Shown here: piece by piece, positions 40,701-50,362 of the stretch
How positions within the stretch are numbered: the stretch's first letter is position 1
How the letters are laid out: every line of letters starts with the position of its first letter
From: Aeoliella sp052161615
Lineage (GTDB): Bacteria > Planctomycetota > Planctomycetia > Pirellulales > Lacipirellulaceae
Direction: 5' to 3'
Assembly (NCBI RefSeq): GCF_052161615.1
Contig: NZ_CP197417.1
Coordinates: 4,464,001-4,528,000, forward strand
DNA: 64,000 nt
Position numbers and translations under genes: made by a program
Notes under the pieces: model-generated
Databases searched by the model: none
Seen by the model: the letters and a program-made list of their open reading frames with translations, nothing else
Told to the model about the DNA's origin: nothing

Positions 40701-43700
40701 CTACTTCTCGGCCCGCACTGGCTTGATCACGAATCGCAGTTGATGCGGCTCGTTGCCTGGCAGCGTGTACTCGCGGTGCGTTCGTGCGCCCCATGAGTTA
40801 TCGCCGCCGACGCCGTGGACCTTTGAGTCGACGAATACCATGTTGAAGTCACGGCGGGGCAGCTCGTACGCGTGGGGGGCTTTCATCAAGTCGTCCAGCG
40901 TGTACGGCAGGACGCTGAAGCTCACCGGCTCGTCACCGGATTCGAACTTGAGGCCGGTTCCCGACTTGTCTTCAATGCTGAACCAACGCGTGTCAGCACG
41001 ATTGCCGGTATCCTGCGTGCGGGCGTAGTTGTACGGCATCGCCTCGGCGGTCGACTCGTAAAGCGCGATCTCGCCACCCGTTTTGCGATCCCAGTACGTC
41101 TCATGCGGACCGCGGCCGTACCAAGCGACTTGATCGACCTCCTTGGGCACGGCGAGCATCATGCCGAAGCGCGGGAGCAGCGGGTACTCGTCTTGCTGCT
41201 TGGGTTCCATGCTCATGTCCACGGCAACCGATCCATCGCCGACAACTTCGTAGACCACGGTGAGAGGCGTGTCGCTCGCCGAACGAAGCGTCCACTTGCT
41301 TATGACCTTCACGGTGGCCGATTCGTCATCGACTTCGACACTCTCGAGCTTCGCCCGCTGAGCGGCGTTCATCCAGCCGCGGAAGTCCTTCTTGTAAATG
41401 TCGACCGCGCGCTGGTTGTCGTTCGGTACCTTGAAGAAGTTCGGAACGAGTGGCGAAGTGAGTTGCTCGCGGCCATCGATCTTGTACGAGGTGAGCCCGC
41501 CACTCTCTTTGCTGATCGTCAGCTCGAAGTTTTTACCAGTCACTACCACCGCGTCGTCCGATTCCGTGGCATTTACGGTACCCGCGGGCGTCTCCGAGCT
41601 GGGCTCGCTAGCGCTACCCACCGCGAGTTGATCCCACGCCACGGTGTGCCCGGCTTCCGCCCAGTCGGTGTCTTCGGGCAGGTGAAAACTGACGGTGACC
41701 ATGGCTTCGCCCGCGTCGACCTTCGGTAAATCGAGCTTGATCTCTTTGCTCTCGCCGGCGGGGAGATCGAGTCGGCCCAAATCGCCGGTCGCGACTTCCT
41801 TGCCATCGACACGCAAAATCCACTTCGCTGCGAAACGATCAAGATTCGCGAACGTGTGCTTGTTCGTCAACTTCACGGTGCCACTGGCCATGTCTACCGG
41901 CTCGACCTTGATGTTCTGGTAGACCTTCTTCACTTCCCACGCGTGGGGATGGGGCGTGCGGAGGCTGCTGATAAGGCCGTTGCAACTGAAGTTGTAGTCG
42001 GTCGGCCGGTCGCCGAAGTCGCCGCCGTAGACCATCACTCGGTCTACGCCTTCCATGCCCTCGGGAGCTTTCTTCCACAGGCTTTGATCGACCCAGTCCC
42101 AGATGCAGCCACCCTGCAGCGACGGCGAGGATTCAATGAGGTCCCAGTAGTCCTGCAAGTTGCCAACGCTGTTGCCCATCGCGTGTGCGTACTCGCATTG
42201 AATCAGTGGCTTCGTCTGCGGCTTGCTGGCATACTCTTTCATCGTCGGCATCTCGGCGTACATCGGGCAGAAGATGTCGGTGTTGGTGTCGCGGCCGTTG
42301 TAGGCTTGCTCGTACTGCACCGGACGCGAAGGATCGGTTCTCTTCAGCCACGCGTAAGTCGCCTCGAAGTTCGAGCCGTTGCCCGCCTCGTTGCCGAGCG
42401 ACCAGATGATGATCGATGGGTGGTTCTTATCACGGCCGTACAGATTCATGGTGCGGTCCATGTGCGCGGGGCCCCAACTCGGCTGCTTGGCGAGCGATGC
42501 CCCGTCGTAACCCATGCCGTGCGATTCGATGTTCGCCTCGTCAATGACGTAGAGTCCAAGCTCGTCGCACAGTTCGTACCAGTAGGGATGGTCCGGGTAG
42601 TGGCACGTCCGCACGGTGTTGATGTTGAACTGCTTCATCAACTGCACGTCCTTGAGCATCGACTCGCGGCTGACGTAGTGGCCGGTCTCCGGATCGTGCT
42701 CATGGCGATTCACGCCCTTCACGAGGATCGGCTTGCCATTGACCATCAACTGGCCGTCCTTGATCTCGACGGTGCGGAAACCAACTCGATAGGCGTTGGC
42801 CTCGATGGTCTCGCCCTGCCGGCCAACGAGCTTGGTGACGACGCGGTAGAGATTCGGCGTCTCGGCCGTCCACTTCTTGGGATTTTCGATGAGGATTTCG
42901 TCGGTTCGGACGAGAACCGGATCGCTCCCGACGGCCACGTTCCGCTTGACGGTCTTTCCCAGCATGTTGCCGGCGTCGTCTTGAAGTTCGACGTGCAAGT
43001 CAACGTGCCAGATGTCGTTCGCGTAGTTGATCAGCTCGACTTCGGCGTAGAGCGAACCATCTTCGTATTTGCTATCGAGTCGCGGGTGGAGCGTCACGTC
43101 GCGCTGGTGCGTCTTGCCGGTGGCGTACAAGTTCACATCGCGGAAAATGCCGCTCATGCGGAACATGTCCTGGTCTTCCAGATAGCTGCCGTCGCTGTAG
43201 CAATAGACTTCGACCGCTAAGGTGTTCTCGCCGGCGAGCAGGTACTTGGTGAGATCGAAGATGGCGGGCGTGCGACTGTCCTCGCTGTAGCCGATCTTCT
43301 CGCCATTGATCCAAACGTAGAACGCCGAGTCGACCCCTTCGAACTGGATGAAAATCTGCTTGTCCTTCCAATCGGCGGGCACCTTGAACGTGGTGATGTA
43401 GCTGCCGATGGGGTTGCGATCTTTGTAGCTGGTGTAATCCTTAGGCGGTTCGCCCATCACGCGAGGTGGGTCGACCTTAAACGGGTAGACCATGTTGGTG
43501 TAGACCGGAATGCCGTAGCCCTGCATTTGCCAATTGCTCGGCACAGGGATTTCGTCCCACTCCGAAGCGTCGAAGTCGGGTTCAAAGAATCGCAGCGGCC
43601 TGCTCGCGGGATCGGGCGACCAATGGAACTTCCACTTGCCATTGAGCGACTGCACCCACGGATTGGCCGCGGGGTCGCGTTTCACGGCATCCTCGACCGA

Positions 43701-43847
43701 CGGCGCGGGGTAACCCGTCGCACGTGGACGCTCCTTGCCAATGCGGAAGACACGTTCGTTCTCCCAATCGACCTGGCCGCTGGCGACGGCGCTACTAAAC
43801 ATGGCAACGAACACCATAAGAATCGAACGCTCGAATGCACGAATCAT
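40701..43847 (-). CDS. Glycoside hydrolase family 2 beta-galactosidase, secreted
   Basis: A 1048-residue LacZ-type GH2 enzyme. The start at 43847 gives a signal peptide (about residues 1-24, ending AVASG), so the enzyme acts outside the cytoplasm, unlike E. coli LacZ. Domains in order: jelly-roll (SLNGKWKFHW...VPSNWQMQGYGIPVYTN), immunoglobulin-like, TIM barrel with VKGVNRHEHDPETG, acid/base Glu487 in WSLGNEAGNG, and nucleophile Glu552 in QCEYAHAMGN, then a second Ig-like domain and beta-galactosidase small-chain domain (WYGRGPHETYWDRKTGG). It releases terminal beta-galactose from oligo- or polysaccharides. It is convergent with the Cys-rich gene, three bases apart. Confidence 0.94.
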   Translation of the reverse strand: MIRAFERSILMVFVAMFSSAVASGQVDWENERVFRIGKERPRATGYPAPSVEDAVKRDPAANPWVQSLNGKWKFHWSPDPASRPLRFFEPDFDASEWDEIPVPSNWQMQGYGIPVYTNMVYPFKVDPPRVMGEPPKDYTSYKDRNPIGSYITTFKVPADWKDKQIFIQFEGVDSAFYVWINGEKIGYSEDSRTPAIFDLTKYLLAGENTLAVEVYCYSDGSYLEDQDMFRMSGIFRDVNLYATGKTHQRDVTLHPRLDSKYEDGSLYAEVELINYANDIWHVDLHVELQDDAGNMLGKTVKRNVAVGSDPVLVRTDEILIENPKKWTAETPNLYRVVTKLVGRQGETIEANAYRVGFRTVEIKDGQLMVNGKPILVKGVNRHEHDPETGHYVSRESMLKDVQLMKQFNINTVRTCHYPDHPYWYELCDELGLYVIDEANIESHGMGYDGASLAKQPSWGPAHMDRTMNLYGRDKNHPSIIIWSLGNEAGNGSNFEATYAWLKRTDPSRPVQYEQAYNGRDTNTDIFCPMYAEMPTMKEYASKPQTKPLIQCEYAHAMGNSVGNLQDYWDLIESSPSLQGGCIWDWVDQSLWKKAPEGMEGVDRVMVYGGDFGDRPTDYNFSCNGLISSLRTPHPHAWEVKKVYQNIKVEPVDMASGTVKLTNKHTFANLDRFAAKWILRVDGKEVATGDLGRLDLPAGESKEIKLDLPKVDAGEAMVTVSFHLPEDTDWAEAGHTVAWDQLAVGSASEPSSETPAGTVNATESDDAVVVTGKNFELTISKESGGLTSYKIDGREQLTSPLVPNFFKVPNDNQRAVDIYKKDFRGWMNAAQRAKLESVEVDDESATVKVISKWTLRSASDTPLTVVYEVVGDGSVAVDMSMEPKQQDEYPLLPRFGMMLAVPKEVDQVAWYGRGPHETYWDRKTGGEIALYESTAEAMPYNYARTQDTGNRADTRWFSIEDKSGTGLKFESGDEPVSFSVLPYTLDDLMKAPHAYELPRRDFNMVFVDSKVHGVGGDNSWGARTHREYTLPGNEPHQLRFVIKPVRAEK

Positions 43848-44715
43848 GGGAGCTAAATCCTCAGAGCCACTCCGCTGGGGGAGTTCATATAACAACAAGC
43901 GTGAAAAGATAAATTTTACACAGAAATAGGCCGCCACGGGGCAGGGAATTTCCAAGATTTTTAGGGCAGCTCGGTCCCCCGAAGGTCGGGGCCTGCAGCG
44001 CATTCTAGCAAATTGGTGGCGAAGTAGGTCGGGTCAAGCTCCGCGCCGCGTGCGGCGATTAACGAGTTGGGGCGTCGATACCTCTCCATGGTGTGATTGG
44101 TTGGCAAAGCGGTTTTTATTTATCACGCCAAGGCGCGAAGACGCGATGCGCATGCAGGTAGTATGGCCCCCTCGGCCGTGTATTGACGCGAGTGTAATGT
44201 TGGCCACGGCCGGGGCGGCCATGGTACGGAGTCTCTGTGTCCTTCCGAACGGAGCACATTGCCCCCAGTGTCATCCTGAGGGAGCCTTAGCGACTGAAGG
44301 ATCTCGTTTGCCATTCTTTAGGCTTGGCACGGGGGGAGATTCTTCGGGTCGTGCTACTCCCCTCAAAATGACACGCGCTTAAAGCTCCCTGCATGTTTTG
44401 GTTCGATGTCGCCGCTCCGCGGCTAACGATCACGCGTTGCACATCCCACCAGGGGCTCGCGCCCCTGGCTATGCGCTGTCGCCGCTCCGCGGCTGAGTTC
44501 AAGTTCGCTGCCTGCAGCGGGGCCGATGATAGAACACGGCGAGGCCTCTTGTGCTGCGCACACGGACAATCGGCCGGGGTGGATCTTCGAAGTGACGGGG
44601 CGCTAATCGGCCGAAAGTCCGTGCCACCCGATTTCACTTGCTTCACTCCGGGCGCTGACGCTTCCGGCTCGCCGAAGATGGCAAGCAGGATGCTTACCCC
44701 ACGAGGCTCGTTCCA
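43848..44715. other. Intergenic region with several palindromic repeats
   Basis: No ORF here is credible. TGTCGCCGCTCCGCGGCT occurs twice (44407-44424 and 44477-44494), with a hairpin GGGGCTCGCGCCCC between them; CCGCTCCGCGGC also occurs in the repeats at 59982 and 60678. The stretch 44271-44380 has CATCCTGAGGGAGCC and ACTCCCCTCAAAATGACA, of the kind seen in dispersed intergenic repeats. The promoter of the beta-galactosidase gene must be near 43848-43950. Confidence 0.6.
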
Positions 44716-45111
44716 CTATTGAGGAAAGTGTTCCGTGTGGGTTTCGCCGCGGCGGCCTAGGTAGTCGACTCGGCGGCCGGTTAGTAAGACGAAGTAACCG
44801 ACGCAGCCGGCGGTCATGGTTTTGCGGATGAAGTCGAGGTAGGTGTGTTCGCCGGCTTGCGATTGGCGGACGGCTGAGGCGATTGCCGCGGTATCGAACG
44901 CGTCGCCTGTTTCGTGCGGTAGATGCAGAATGGGCACGACCAGCGAGTCGCCGGTGGGCATGTAGTAGGTGATCTCCTGGCGGCTGTAGTCGGCGTGGTA
45001 GCGTTCGACGCCGATGGCCATCAGTTGCCCGACGATCTGGGGGAAGTTGAGCGTTCCGGCAAGCGATCCGTCGGCGCACGATTGCATCACGGTGGTGAGT
45101 TCAGGGCTCAT
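44716..45111 (-). CDS. DUF1398 family protein
   Basis: A 131-residue DUF1398 protein (YbcV-like). GGAG stands five bases before the ATG at 45111. Family features: LNFPQIVGQLMAIGVERYHADYSRQEITYYMP near the N terminus and HTYLDFIRKTMTAGCVGYFVLLTGRRVDYLGRRGE toward the end. Function is unknown. It lies 22 bases downstream of a MarR regulator gene and is probably cotranscribed. Confidence 0.82.
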   Translation of the reverse strand: MSPELTTVMQSCADGSLAGTLNFPQIVGQLMAIGVERYHADYSRQEITYYMPTGDSLVVPILHLPHETGDAFDTAAIASAVRQSQAGEHTYLDFIRKTMTAGCVGYFVLLTGRRVDYLGRRGETHTEHFPQ

Positions 45112-45133
45112 CGGTTCTCCAAGTGGGATGTTG

Positions 45134-45595
45134 TTATTCGATCGGTGACTGCTTCCAGCCGTTGCGGCGGACGATGTCTTGCAGCACGGTGGTGAGTAGT
45201 TTCTTGTCGCGTTCGCTGAGATGACCGAAGAAGGCTTGGTCGTTCGCGTCGGCGAGTTTGGCGAGCGTTGGCACGAGTCGCCGTCCCGCTGGCGTGAGCT
45301 CGATGGTTTGATAACGCCCGTCGCCAACGACCGACTTGCGGACGACTAGCTGTTTTTGGTGCAAACGTTCGACCAACTTCGAGATCGCCCCGCGGGTCAT
45401 GCCCAGTTGCTCGGCGAGTTCGCTTGGGTTTTGGCCATCAGCGCCGTAGAGCTGGCGGAGCACCACCCACTCGGCGACCGTGACGCCCTTAGCCTCGACC
45501 TTCTGGGCGAAGGCGTGCGATACGTGGTTCGAGACGTACCGCATCCAGTACCCGAGATGGGTGTCGAGATCACTAGTGGTTCGTTTCTTGGCCAT
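45134..45595 (-). CDS. MarR-family transcriptional regulator
   Basis: A 153-residue MarR regulator with the central winged helix-turn-helix NPSELAEQLGMTRGAISKLVERLHQKQLVVRK followed by the wing VGDGRYQTIELTPAGRRLV. GGAGG stands five bases before the ATG. A perfect 14-bp palindrome lies 15 bases upstream of the start, so it probably represses its own operon with the DUF1398 gene. The inducer is unknown. Confidence 0.9.
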   Translation of the reverse strand: MAKKRTTSDLDTHLGYWMRYVSNHVSHAFAQKVEAKGVTVAEWVVLRQLYGADGQNPSELAEQLGMTRGAISKLVERLHQKQLVVRKSVVGDGRYQTIELTPAGRRLVPTLAKLADANDQAFFGHLSERDKKLLTTVLQDIVRRNGWKQSPIE

Positions 45596-45609
45596 CCCCG
45601 CCTCCGATA

Positions 45610-45623
45610 GTTTCCTAGGAAAC
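45610..45623. promoter_or_regulatory. Palindromic MarR operator
   Basis: GTTTCCTAGGAAAC is a perfect 14-bp palindrome between the MarR gene and the divergent side, 15 bases before the MarR start. MarR proteins bind such sites as dimers. Confidence 0.7.
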
Positions 45624-45666
45624 CATACGACAACGGCAGGGAAGTGTCAATAGCTTTGTGGAACAC

Positions 45667-46800
45667 TTACCCAAGCCTGACGGGCTCGGTCACGCGCGAC
45701 TCGGCCGTCATTCGCCGGACGACTTCGGAGAGGTCGCTGGTTTCTTCGTACAGATTGAGCTGCCGCCGCGACCAGCTCGTTTCGCGCGTGTACCGCTCGC
45801 AGCGTTCCAGCCAGGGCGCGCAGCCAAGTCGGTCGGCGGTGGGGCCGAGCATCTCGACTAACCTGGGGACGATTTCTACCACGGGCTCGGGCTCGTAGGT
45901 GAACGAGTCCACCAGCTCGGCGCTGATGCCGAACCGCGCGGCACGCCACTTGTTCTGCCGGACCATCATAGGATGGCAATCGTGCTGGTACGCCCCGTCG
46001 TCGATGTCGTCCGAGAGCGACTGAACGAGGCACTGAATCAGCGCCGCGATGGCGAGCGAGTGGTCGAGGTTGCCGGGCATGTCGCACACGCGGACCTCGA
46101 CGGTGCCAAAGTTGTGGTGCGGACGGACGTCCCACCAGATTTCGCGAATGGTGTTAATGAACCCGGTGTCGACCATGTGGTTTACGAGCCAGACGTATTC
46201 GCTCCAGTTCCGCATGAGCGTCGGCAGGCCAGCGGTTGGCAGCCCTTCCATCACCTTGGAGCGAAACGATTGCAAGCCTGTCGGCCGGCCTTCCCAGAAG
46301 GGACTGCTGGTGCTGATGGCGAGCAGCGTGGGGAGATGCCTCATCAATCGGTCGCAGATCATGACGGCCTTGTCGCCCGAGTCGACGCCGACGTGGACGT
46401 GCATGCCGAACGTGATGAGCCGGCGTGCCATTTCTTGGAGCATCTCGACGAGGCCCAGGTACCGCTCGTTGTTGGTTACTTGTTGTTCGCCCCACAGCGA
46501 GAAGGGATGACTGGCTCCCCACCACAGCGAGACTCCGCTCCGTTCGCAGGCCGACTCCACGGCACGCAACTTTGCGGAAAGATCGGCCTGGGCATCGTCG
46601 ATCGTTTCGCAGACGTCGGTGTTGACTTCGAGCACGCACTGCATCAGTTCGTGCTTGACGCCGGTCGTTCCAGCGGGCAGGGCTTGCTCGACGCGTTGGT
46701 ACGCACTGGTGAGCGCCATGGTTTCGGCGTCGACCAAGCCGAGTTCGAGCTCGATACCAACGGTAGGACGATCGTTGCTGGTGAATTCAATCTTCGCCAT
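45667..46800 (-). CDS. YbdK-type carboxylate-amine ligase (glutamate-cysteine ligase family 2)
   Basis: A 377-residue GCS2 enzyme that joins an amine to a carboxylate using ATP, with weak glutamate-cysteine ligase activity in characterised members. Motifs: GIELELGLVD near the N terminus, KHELMQCVLEVNTDVC, LITFGMHVHVGVDSGDKA and RPHHNFGTVEVRVCDMPG. Length is normal for the family. It lies 29 bases downstream of an M20 amidohydrolase gene on the same strand; the real substrate is unknown. Confidence 0.9.
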   Translation of the reverse strand: MAKIEFTSNDRPTVGIELELGLVDAETMALTSAYQRVEQALPAGTTGVKHELMQCVLEVNTDVCETIDDAQADLSAKLRAVESACERSGVSLWWGASHPFSLWGEQQVTNNERYLGLVEMLQEMARRLITFGMHVHVGVDSGDKAVMICDRLMRHLPTLLAISTSSPFWEGRPTGLQSFRSKVMEGLPTAGLPTLMRNWSEYVWLVNHMVDTGFINTIREIWWDVRPHHNFGTVEVRVCDMPGNLDHSLAIAALIQCLVQSLSDDIDDGAYQHDCHPMMVRQNKWRAARFGISAELVDSFTYEPEPVVEIVPRLVEMLGPTADRLGCAPWLERCERYTRETSWSRRQLNLYEETSDLSEVVRRMTAESRVTEPVRLG

Positions 46801-46829
46801 GGATAAGGTTCCCGCTGGGGTGATGGCGG

Positions 46830-48026
46830 TTAGCTGTCGATCGAAGCCTCAACGACAGCGGTTGCAAGTAGTTTGGCACCAATGGCGAGGCAACGCTCGT
46901 CGATATCGAACAGAGGAGTATGCAAACCGCTTGCCAATATATTGTCGCGTGCTGACCCCAGGCGGAACATGACACCCGGGACTTGCTCAAGGAAAAACGC
47001 GAAATCTTCCCCGCCCATGCTGGGCCGTTCGATCCACTGAACGCGGTCGGTCCCCAGGAGACACCCCGCGACGTTGGCCATCAAATCGGTGAGGCGGGGG
47101 TCGTTTTCGACGCCTGGGATGTGAACTCCGAAGTCAGTTTGGATCTTGGTGCCAGTAATCAGTCCCACGGACTCGGCGAGCTGCGCGACGTGGCCCACCA
47201 CGTGGTTGCGGACATCGCTCCCGAGCGCGCGGATCATGCCTGCCATGGTGACGCGATCGGGGATCACGTTCGACGCGCTGCCACCATGGATCTGCGTGAT
47301 GGCGATCACCGCGGCGTCCTGACTGTCGAGGCCACGCGGCACTTGCTGGTACAATAGGTTGACGAACTGCGCGGCGGCGGCGATGGGATCTTTGGCTAAG
47401 TGAGGCCTTGCGGCGTGGCTCGCGACTCCTTCGACTTCCACGCGGAATGCGTCGCAGTGGGCCGTGAACGTGCGGGGGCGAACTCCCACCGTACCCACCG
47501 GCCGCGATGGATCGACGTGCAAGCTGAATATACTGTGCACGCCCTCGAGTGCCCCGGCGGCGATCATCTCCGCCGCGCCGGTCGCGGTTTCTTCGGCTGG
47601 CTGCAACAACCCTCGCCATGTGACTGGCCCCGGAAGTTTTCCCGCGATCGCCAAATCGTGCAGTGCGACTATTGCACCGTAGGCGCAGGTGGCGTGGGCA
47701 TCGTGACCACAGGCGTGCATCACGCCGGCAGTCCGACTGCGGTAGTCGACTTGCTTTTGGTCGGTGAGCAGCAAGGCGTCGATGTCGCCGCGCATTGCTA
47801 CCCGCCGCTTGGCCGATTGATCGCGACTGTCCACCACCAGCCCACGTCCGTGCGTTGGTACGGTGGCCGTGATGCCGGACTCAATGAGGCGATCGCGGAG
47901 GTACTCGGTGGTAGCGAACTCCTCGCCGCTTGGTTCGGGGTGCGCATGCAGGTGACGACGAACAGCGATCAGTTCGTCCGCGCGGCGATCTACGGCTTCC
48001 CAGAGCGTTTGATGCCAGTCGTTCAT
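46830..48026 (-). CDS. M20-family amidohydrolase (hippurate hydrolase/N-acyl amino acid hydrolase type)
   Basis: A 398-residue zinc-dependent amidohydrolase. The metal-binding motif GVMHACGHDAHATC is clear, with LLQPAEETATGAAEMI (catalytic Glu pair) and a dimerisation domain inserted in the middle (VEVEGVASHAARP). A second metal ligand is in SMGGEDFAFFLEQVPG. It cleaves acyl groups from amino acids. It overlaps nothing and is probably cotranscribed with the YbdK-like gene, 29 bases downstream. Confidence 0.93.
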   Translation of the reverse strand: MNDWHQTLWEAVDRRADELIAVRRHLHAHPEPSGEEFATTEYLRDRLIESGITATVPTHGRGLVVDSRDQSAKRRVAMRGDIDALLLTDQKQVDYRSRTAGVMHACGHDAHATCAYGAIVALHDLAIAGKLPGPVTWRGLLQPAEETATGAAEMIAAGALEGVHSIFSLHVDPSRPVGTVGVRPRTFTAHCDAFRVEVEGVASHAARPHLAKDPIAAAAQFVNLLYQQVPRGLDSQDAAVIAITQIHGGSASNVIPDRVTMAGMIRALGSDVRNHVVGHVAQLAESVGLITGTKIQTDFGVHIPGVENDPRLTDLMANVAGCLLGTDRVQWIERPSMGGEDFAFFLEQVPGVMFRLGSARDNILASGLHTPLFDIDERCLAIGAKLLATAVVEASIDS

Positions 48027-48141
48027 GCCGTTCCGATTGCGCCAAGTTCAAGGTCGATGGCAGCGCGCGGCACGAGCGATAGCGCGCACCCGCTACTGTT
48101 ATCATAACCCATGGCAGCAAACGGAGTGCCAAACGTGCTCG

Positions 48142-49281
48142 CTATTTACGGAGCGAATCGGCCAGATAAACCGCGATGGGGCAGAAAACGATGAGTGGCA
48201 ACCATGCGGCCATCGTGGGCCGTAGCCAACCCGAGTTGCCGAGCGACTGGCAACCAAGCGATACCGTGAAGAACAGCGCGACCACGGCCGTCGCCATGCC
48301 GATGGCCACGAATGGGTTGCGGTTGCTCCGCGAAACAATCAGTGGCAGGCCGAGGAACAGCAGTGTCCCGTCAAGGAATGGCTGGAGCAATCGCGAATGA
48401 ATCGCGACGCGAACATCGTTACCCAGGTCGACGCTGGGGCTACGTAGTTCGGTGACGAGTTCCGATGTCGACGCGAACTGCCGCCACGCCGCGCCGCCGG
48501 TGAGCAGTTCGAAGTCGACCTCGCTCACGACGAACACCTGATCGGTCCGCAGCCAACTAGCGTCGTGCGGCGTGACGATGACCACTTGATCGCCCATCGA
48601 CAACGATGGCTTGTCTTTGAGGTCGGTGGGCACGCGGACGCCCGACATCAAATAGCCGCTCGGGCGGTTGCCTTCGGCGGGGACGAACTGAGCTTCGAAG
48701 GCCGCGATTTGCTTGCCGTACTTCGAGAGGTGCGACGGCAGGATGAAACTTGGCCGCGCGATGGTTTGGGTGGCGACAATGGCTTGGTCGCCATTGATGA
48801 GGATGTCGGACTTGCTGTCGTAGCGAGAGTAAATGTCCTCACCGCGGTTGCCGCCGAGGTTTCGTGTGTCGACGGCCAGGTGCTCGCGGATTTGGGGAAT
48901 CACGATTTCGCGATTTGCCGCGGCGGCGATGCCAATGAGTAGCGCCGCGATGATCACGGGCCGAAGCACGCGCAACCGGGACACGCCGGCGGCCATCAGT
49001 GCGGTGAGTTCGTTGTGGCGTTCGATCCAGGTGACGGTGAACATCGCCGACACGAGGGCGAGGATACCACTCGTTTGATCGAAGATCGCGATGGCGCGGT
49101 ACGAGTAGTACTCGGCCACCACGCGCAACAGTCCTTGGCCCTGGGACTTGGCGAACGTGATGATGTGGTCGATGTTCGTGAACGCATCGATGACCACGAA
49201 CAGGCCCGTCAGGCTGAGGTAGCAAATCACGAAGATCTGCACGAACTGCGTCAGCATGTAACGGTCGATGATTCGCAGCAT
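48142..49281 (-). CDS. LptF/LptG-family permease
   Basis: A 379-residue membrane protein of the YjgP/YjgQ (LptF/LptG) family, which with LptB extracts lipopolysaccharide from the inner membrane. The start at 49281 (MLRIIDRYMLTQFVQIFVI) fits the family's N terminus. Three helices lie in residues 12-115, a periplasmic beta-jelly-roll domain in about 125-285, and three helices at the end (LFLGLPLIVSR, IGMATAVVALFFTVSLGC, AWLPLIVFCPIAVYLADS). WIERHNELTALMAAGVSR is the coupling helix. It cannot be told whether it is LptF or LptG. Confidence 0.88.
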   Translation of the reverse strand: MLRIIDRYMLTQFVQIFVICYLSLTGLFVVIDAFTNIDHIITFAKSQGQGLLRVVAEYYSYRAIAIFDQTSGILALVSAMFTVTWIERHNELTALMAAGVSRLRVLRPVIIAALLIGIAAAANREIVIPQIREHLAVDTRNLGGNRGEDIYSRYDSKSDILINGDQAIVATQTIARPSFILPSHLSKYGKQIAAFEAQFVPAEGNRPSGYLMSGVRVPTDLKDKPSLSMGDQVVIVTPHDASWLRTDQVFVVSEVDFELLTGGAAWRQFASTSELVTELRSPSVDLGNDVRVAIHSRLLQPFLDGTLLFLGLPLIVSRSNRNPFVAIGMATAVVALFFTVSLGCQSLGNSGWLRPTMAAWLPLIVFCPIAVYLADSLRK

Positions 49282-49465
49282 GTCGGGCGCTCGCCGAATG
49301 GAGACGGGGAAACGCGGGACAGTAGCGAAACCCTGCAAGCACCGTCAAGGCGATTGCCCTCGCCGCGCAAGCAGCCCGAGTTTGCCACATCCTGCTTTTC
49401 GGCGAACTGCGTGCAAAGGCAGGTGGCTCCAAGTAAACTGCTAGCACTCCCACGGATTTGCACCC

Positions 49466-50281
49466 ATGATGCCTCGCCTGCTATCAGTTCGCCGCCAACT
49501 CGGTGGCAGTCGCTTGCGACTGCTGGAGCTATTGTTCCCGCCCGCCTGCGTGGCGTGTGGCGAGGCGCTGGTGGATGGCGGCCCCGCGGCGTACTGCTCG
49601 GCGTGCATTGAGGAGTTTTCTGAGTTCACGCCGCCCTGCTGCGGAGGCTGCGGGCGATCCGTTCCTTACCTGCTGCCAACTGGAAAAACGTGTGGCCACT
49701 GCGGCGGTGAGCGTACGCGCTATGAGCGGGCCATCACGCTGGGGCCCTACGAGCACCTGCTTCGCGAACAATTGCTCAGGGCCAAGAAACCCCACGGGGA
49801 GCTGTCGGCCATCGCGCTCGCCCACCGGCTGGTCGAAGTCCACGGCGACGCACTTCGACAAGCGGCGTTTGATGTGGTCTGCCCCGTGCCGATGCACTGG
49901 TGGCGTCGGCTGCGGAGGATGACGAACTCGCCGGCGACGATGGCAAGCGTGGTCGCCCAAGAGCTTGAGGTTCCGCTAGCCAGTGGGCTGCTCGCGCGAC
50001 GGCGGAACACCCTGCCCCAGTTCACGCTGTCGAATACCGAGCGGGCGAAGAACGTCCGCAACGCGTTCGCTTTGGCGCGAGGTTATCGGCTGTCGGGGGC
50101 GAACGTGCTGCTGGTAGACGACATCCTTACAACCGGTTCGACCGTCACCGAAGCCACTCGCGCGTTGCTCGCTGGTGGGGCCGATCGGGTGACGGTGGTG
50201 GCGATCGCGCGCAGTTCTGCCGAGGATTCGCATAGCGCCCAGGCCCCGCGCTTGCCCGCCGAGGAAATGTCGGGACAATAG
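49466..50281 (+). CDS. comF: ComF family protein (phosphoribosyltransferase-like)
   Basis: A 271-residue ComF-like protein. N-terminal zinc-finger Cys pairs are CVACGEAL, YCSACIEEF, CCGGCGRS and CGHCGGE (residues 30-80). The type I phosphoribosyltransferase signature is VLLVDDILTTGSTVTEATRALL near residue 220. ComF acts in DNA uptake in some bacteria, but in most lineages its role is unknown. It is divergent from the LptF/G gene. Confidence 0.9.
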   Translation: MMPRLLSVRRQLGGSRLRLLELLFPPACVACGEALVDGGPAAYCSACIEEFSEFTPPCCGGCGRSVPYLLPTGKTCGHCGGERTRYERAITLGPYEHLLREQLLRAKKPHGELSAIALAHRLVEVHGDALRQAAFDVVCPVPMHWWRRLRRMTNSPATMASVVAQELEVPLASGLLARRRNTLPQFTLSNTERAKNVRNAFALARGYRLSGANVLLVDDILTTGSTVTEATRALLAGGADRVTVVAIARSSAEDSHSAQAPRLPAEEMSGQ

Positions 50282-50362
50282 TGCTCGCGGGTGGCAAGGC
50301 CTGACGATCAGGAAAGAAACTGCCCCGCGCATTCCCTCCGCCTATCCGCCCGCGTGGTGCCC

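Noticed and set aside
41856..43220. Plus-strand frame of 454 codons opposite the beta-galactosidase
   Set aside because: Antisense of a GH2 gene with intact catalytic motifs; His/Val-rich composition is a reflection of the real codons.
44287..44722. Small frames on both strands in the spacer before the DUF1398 gene
   Set aside because: They cover palindromic repeats, disagree with local codon use and have no ribosome sites.
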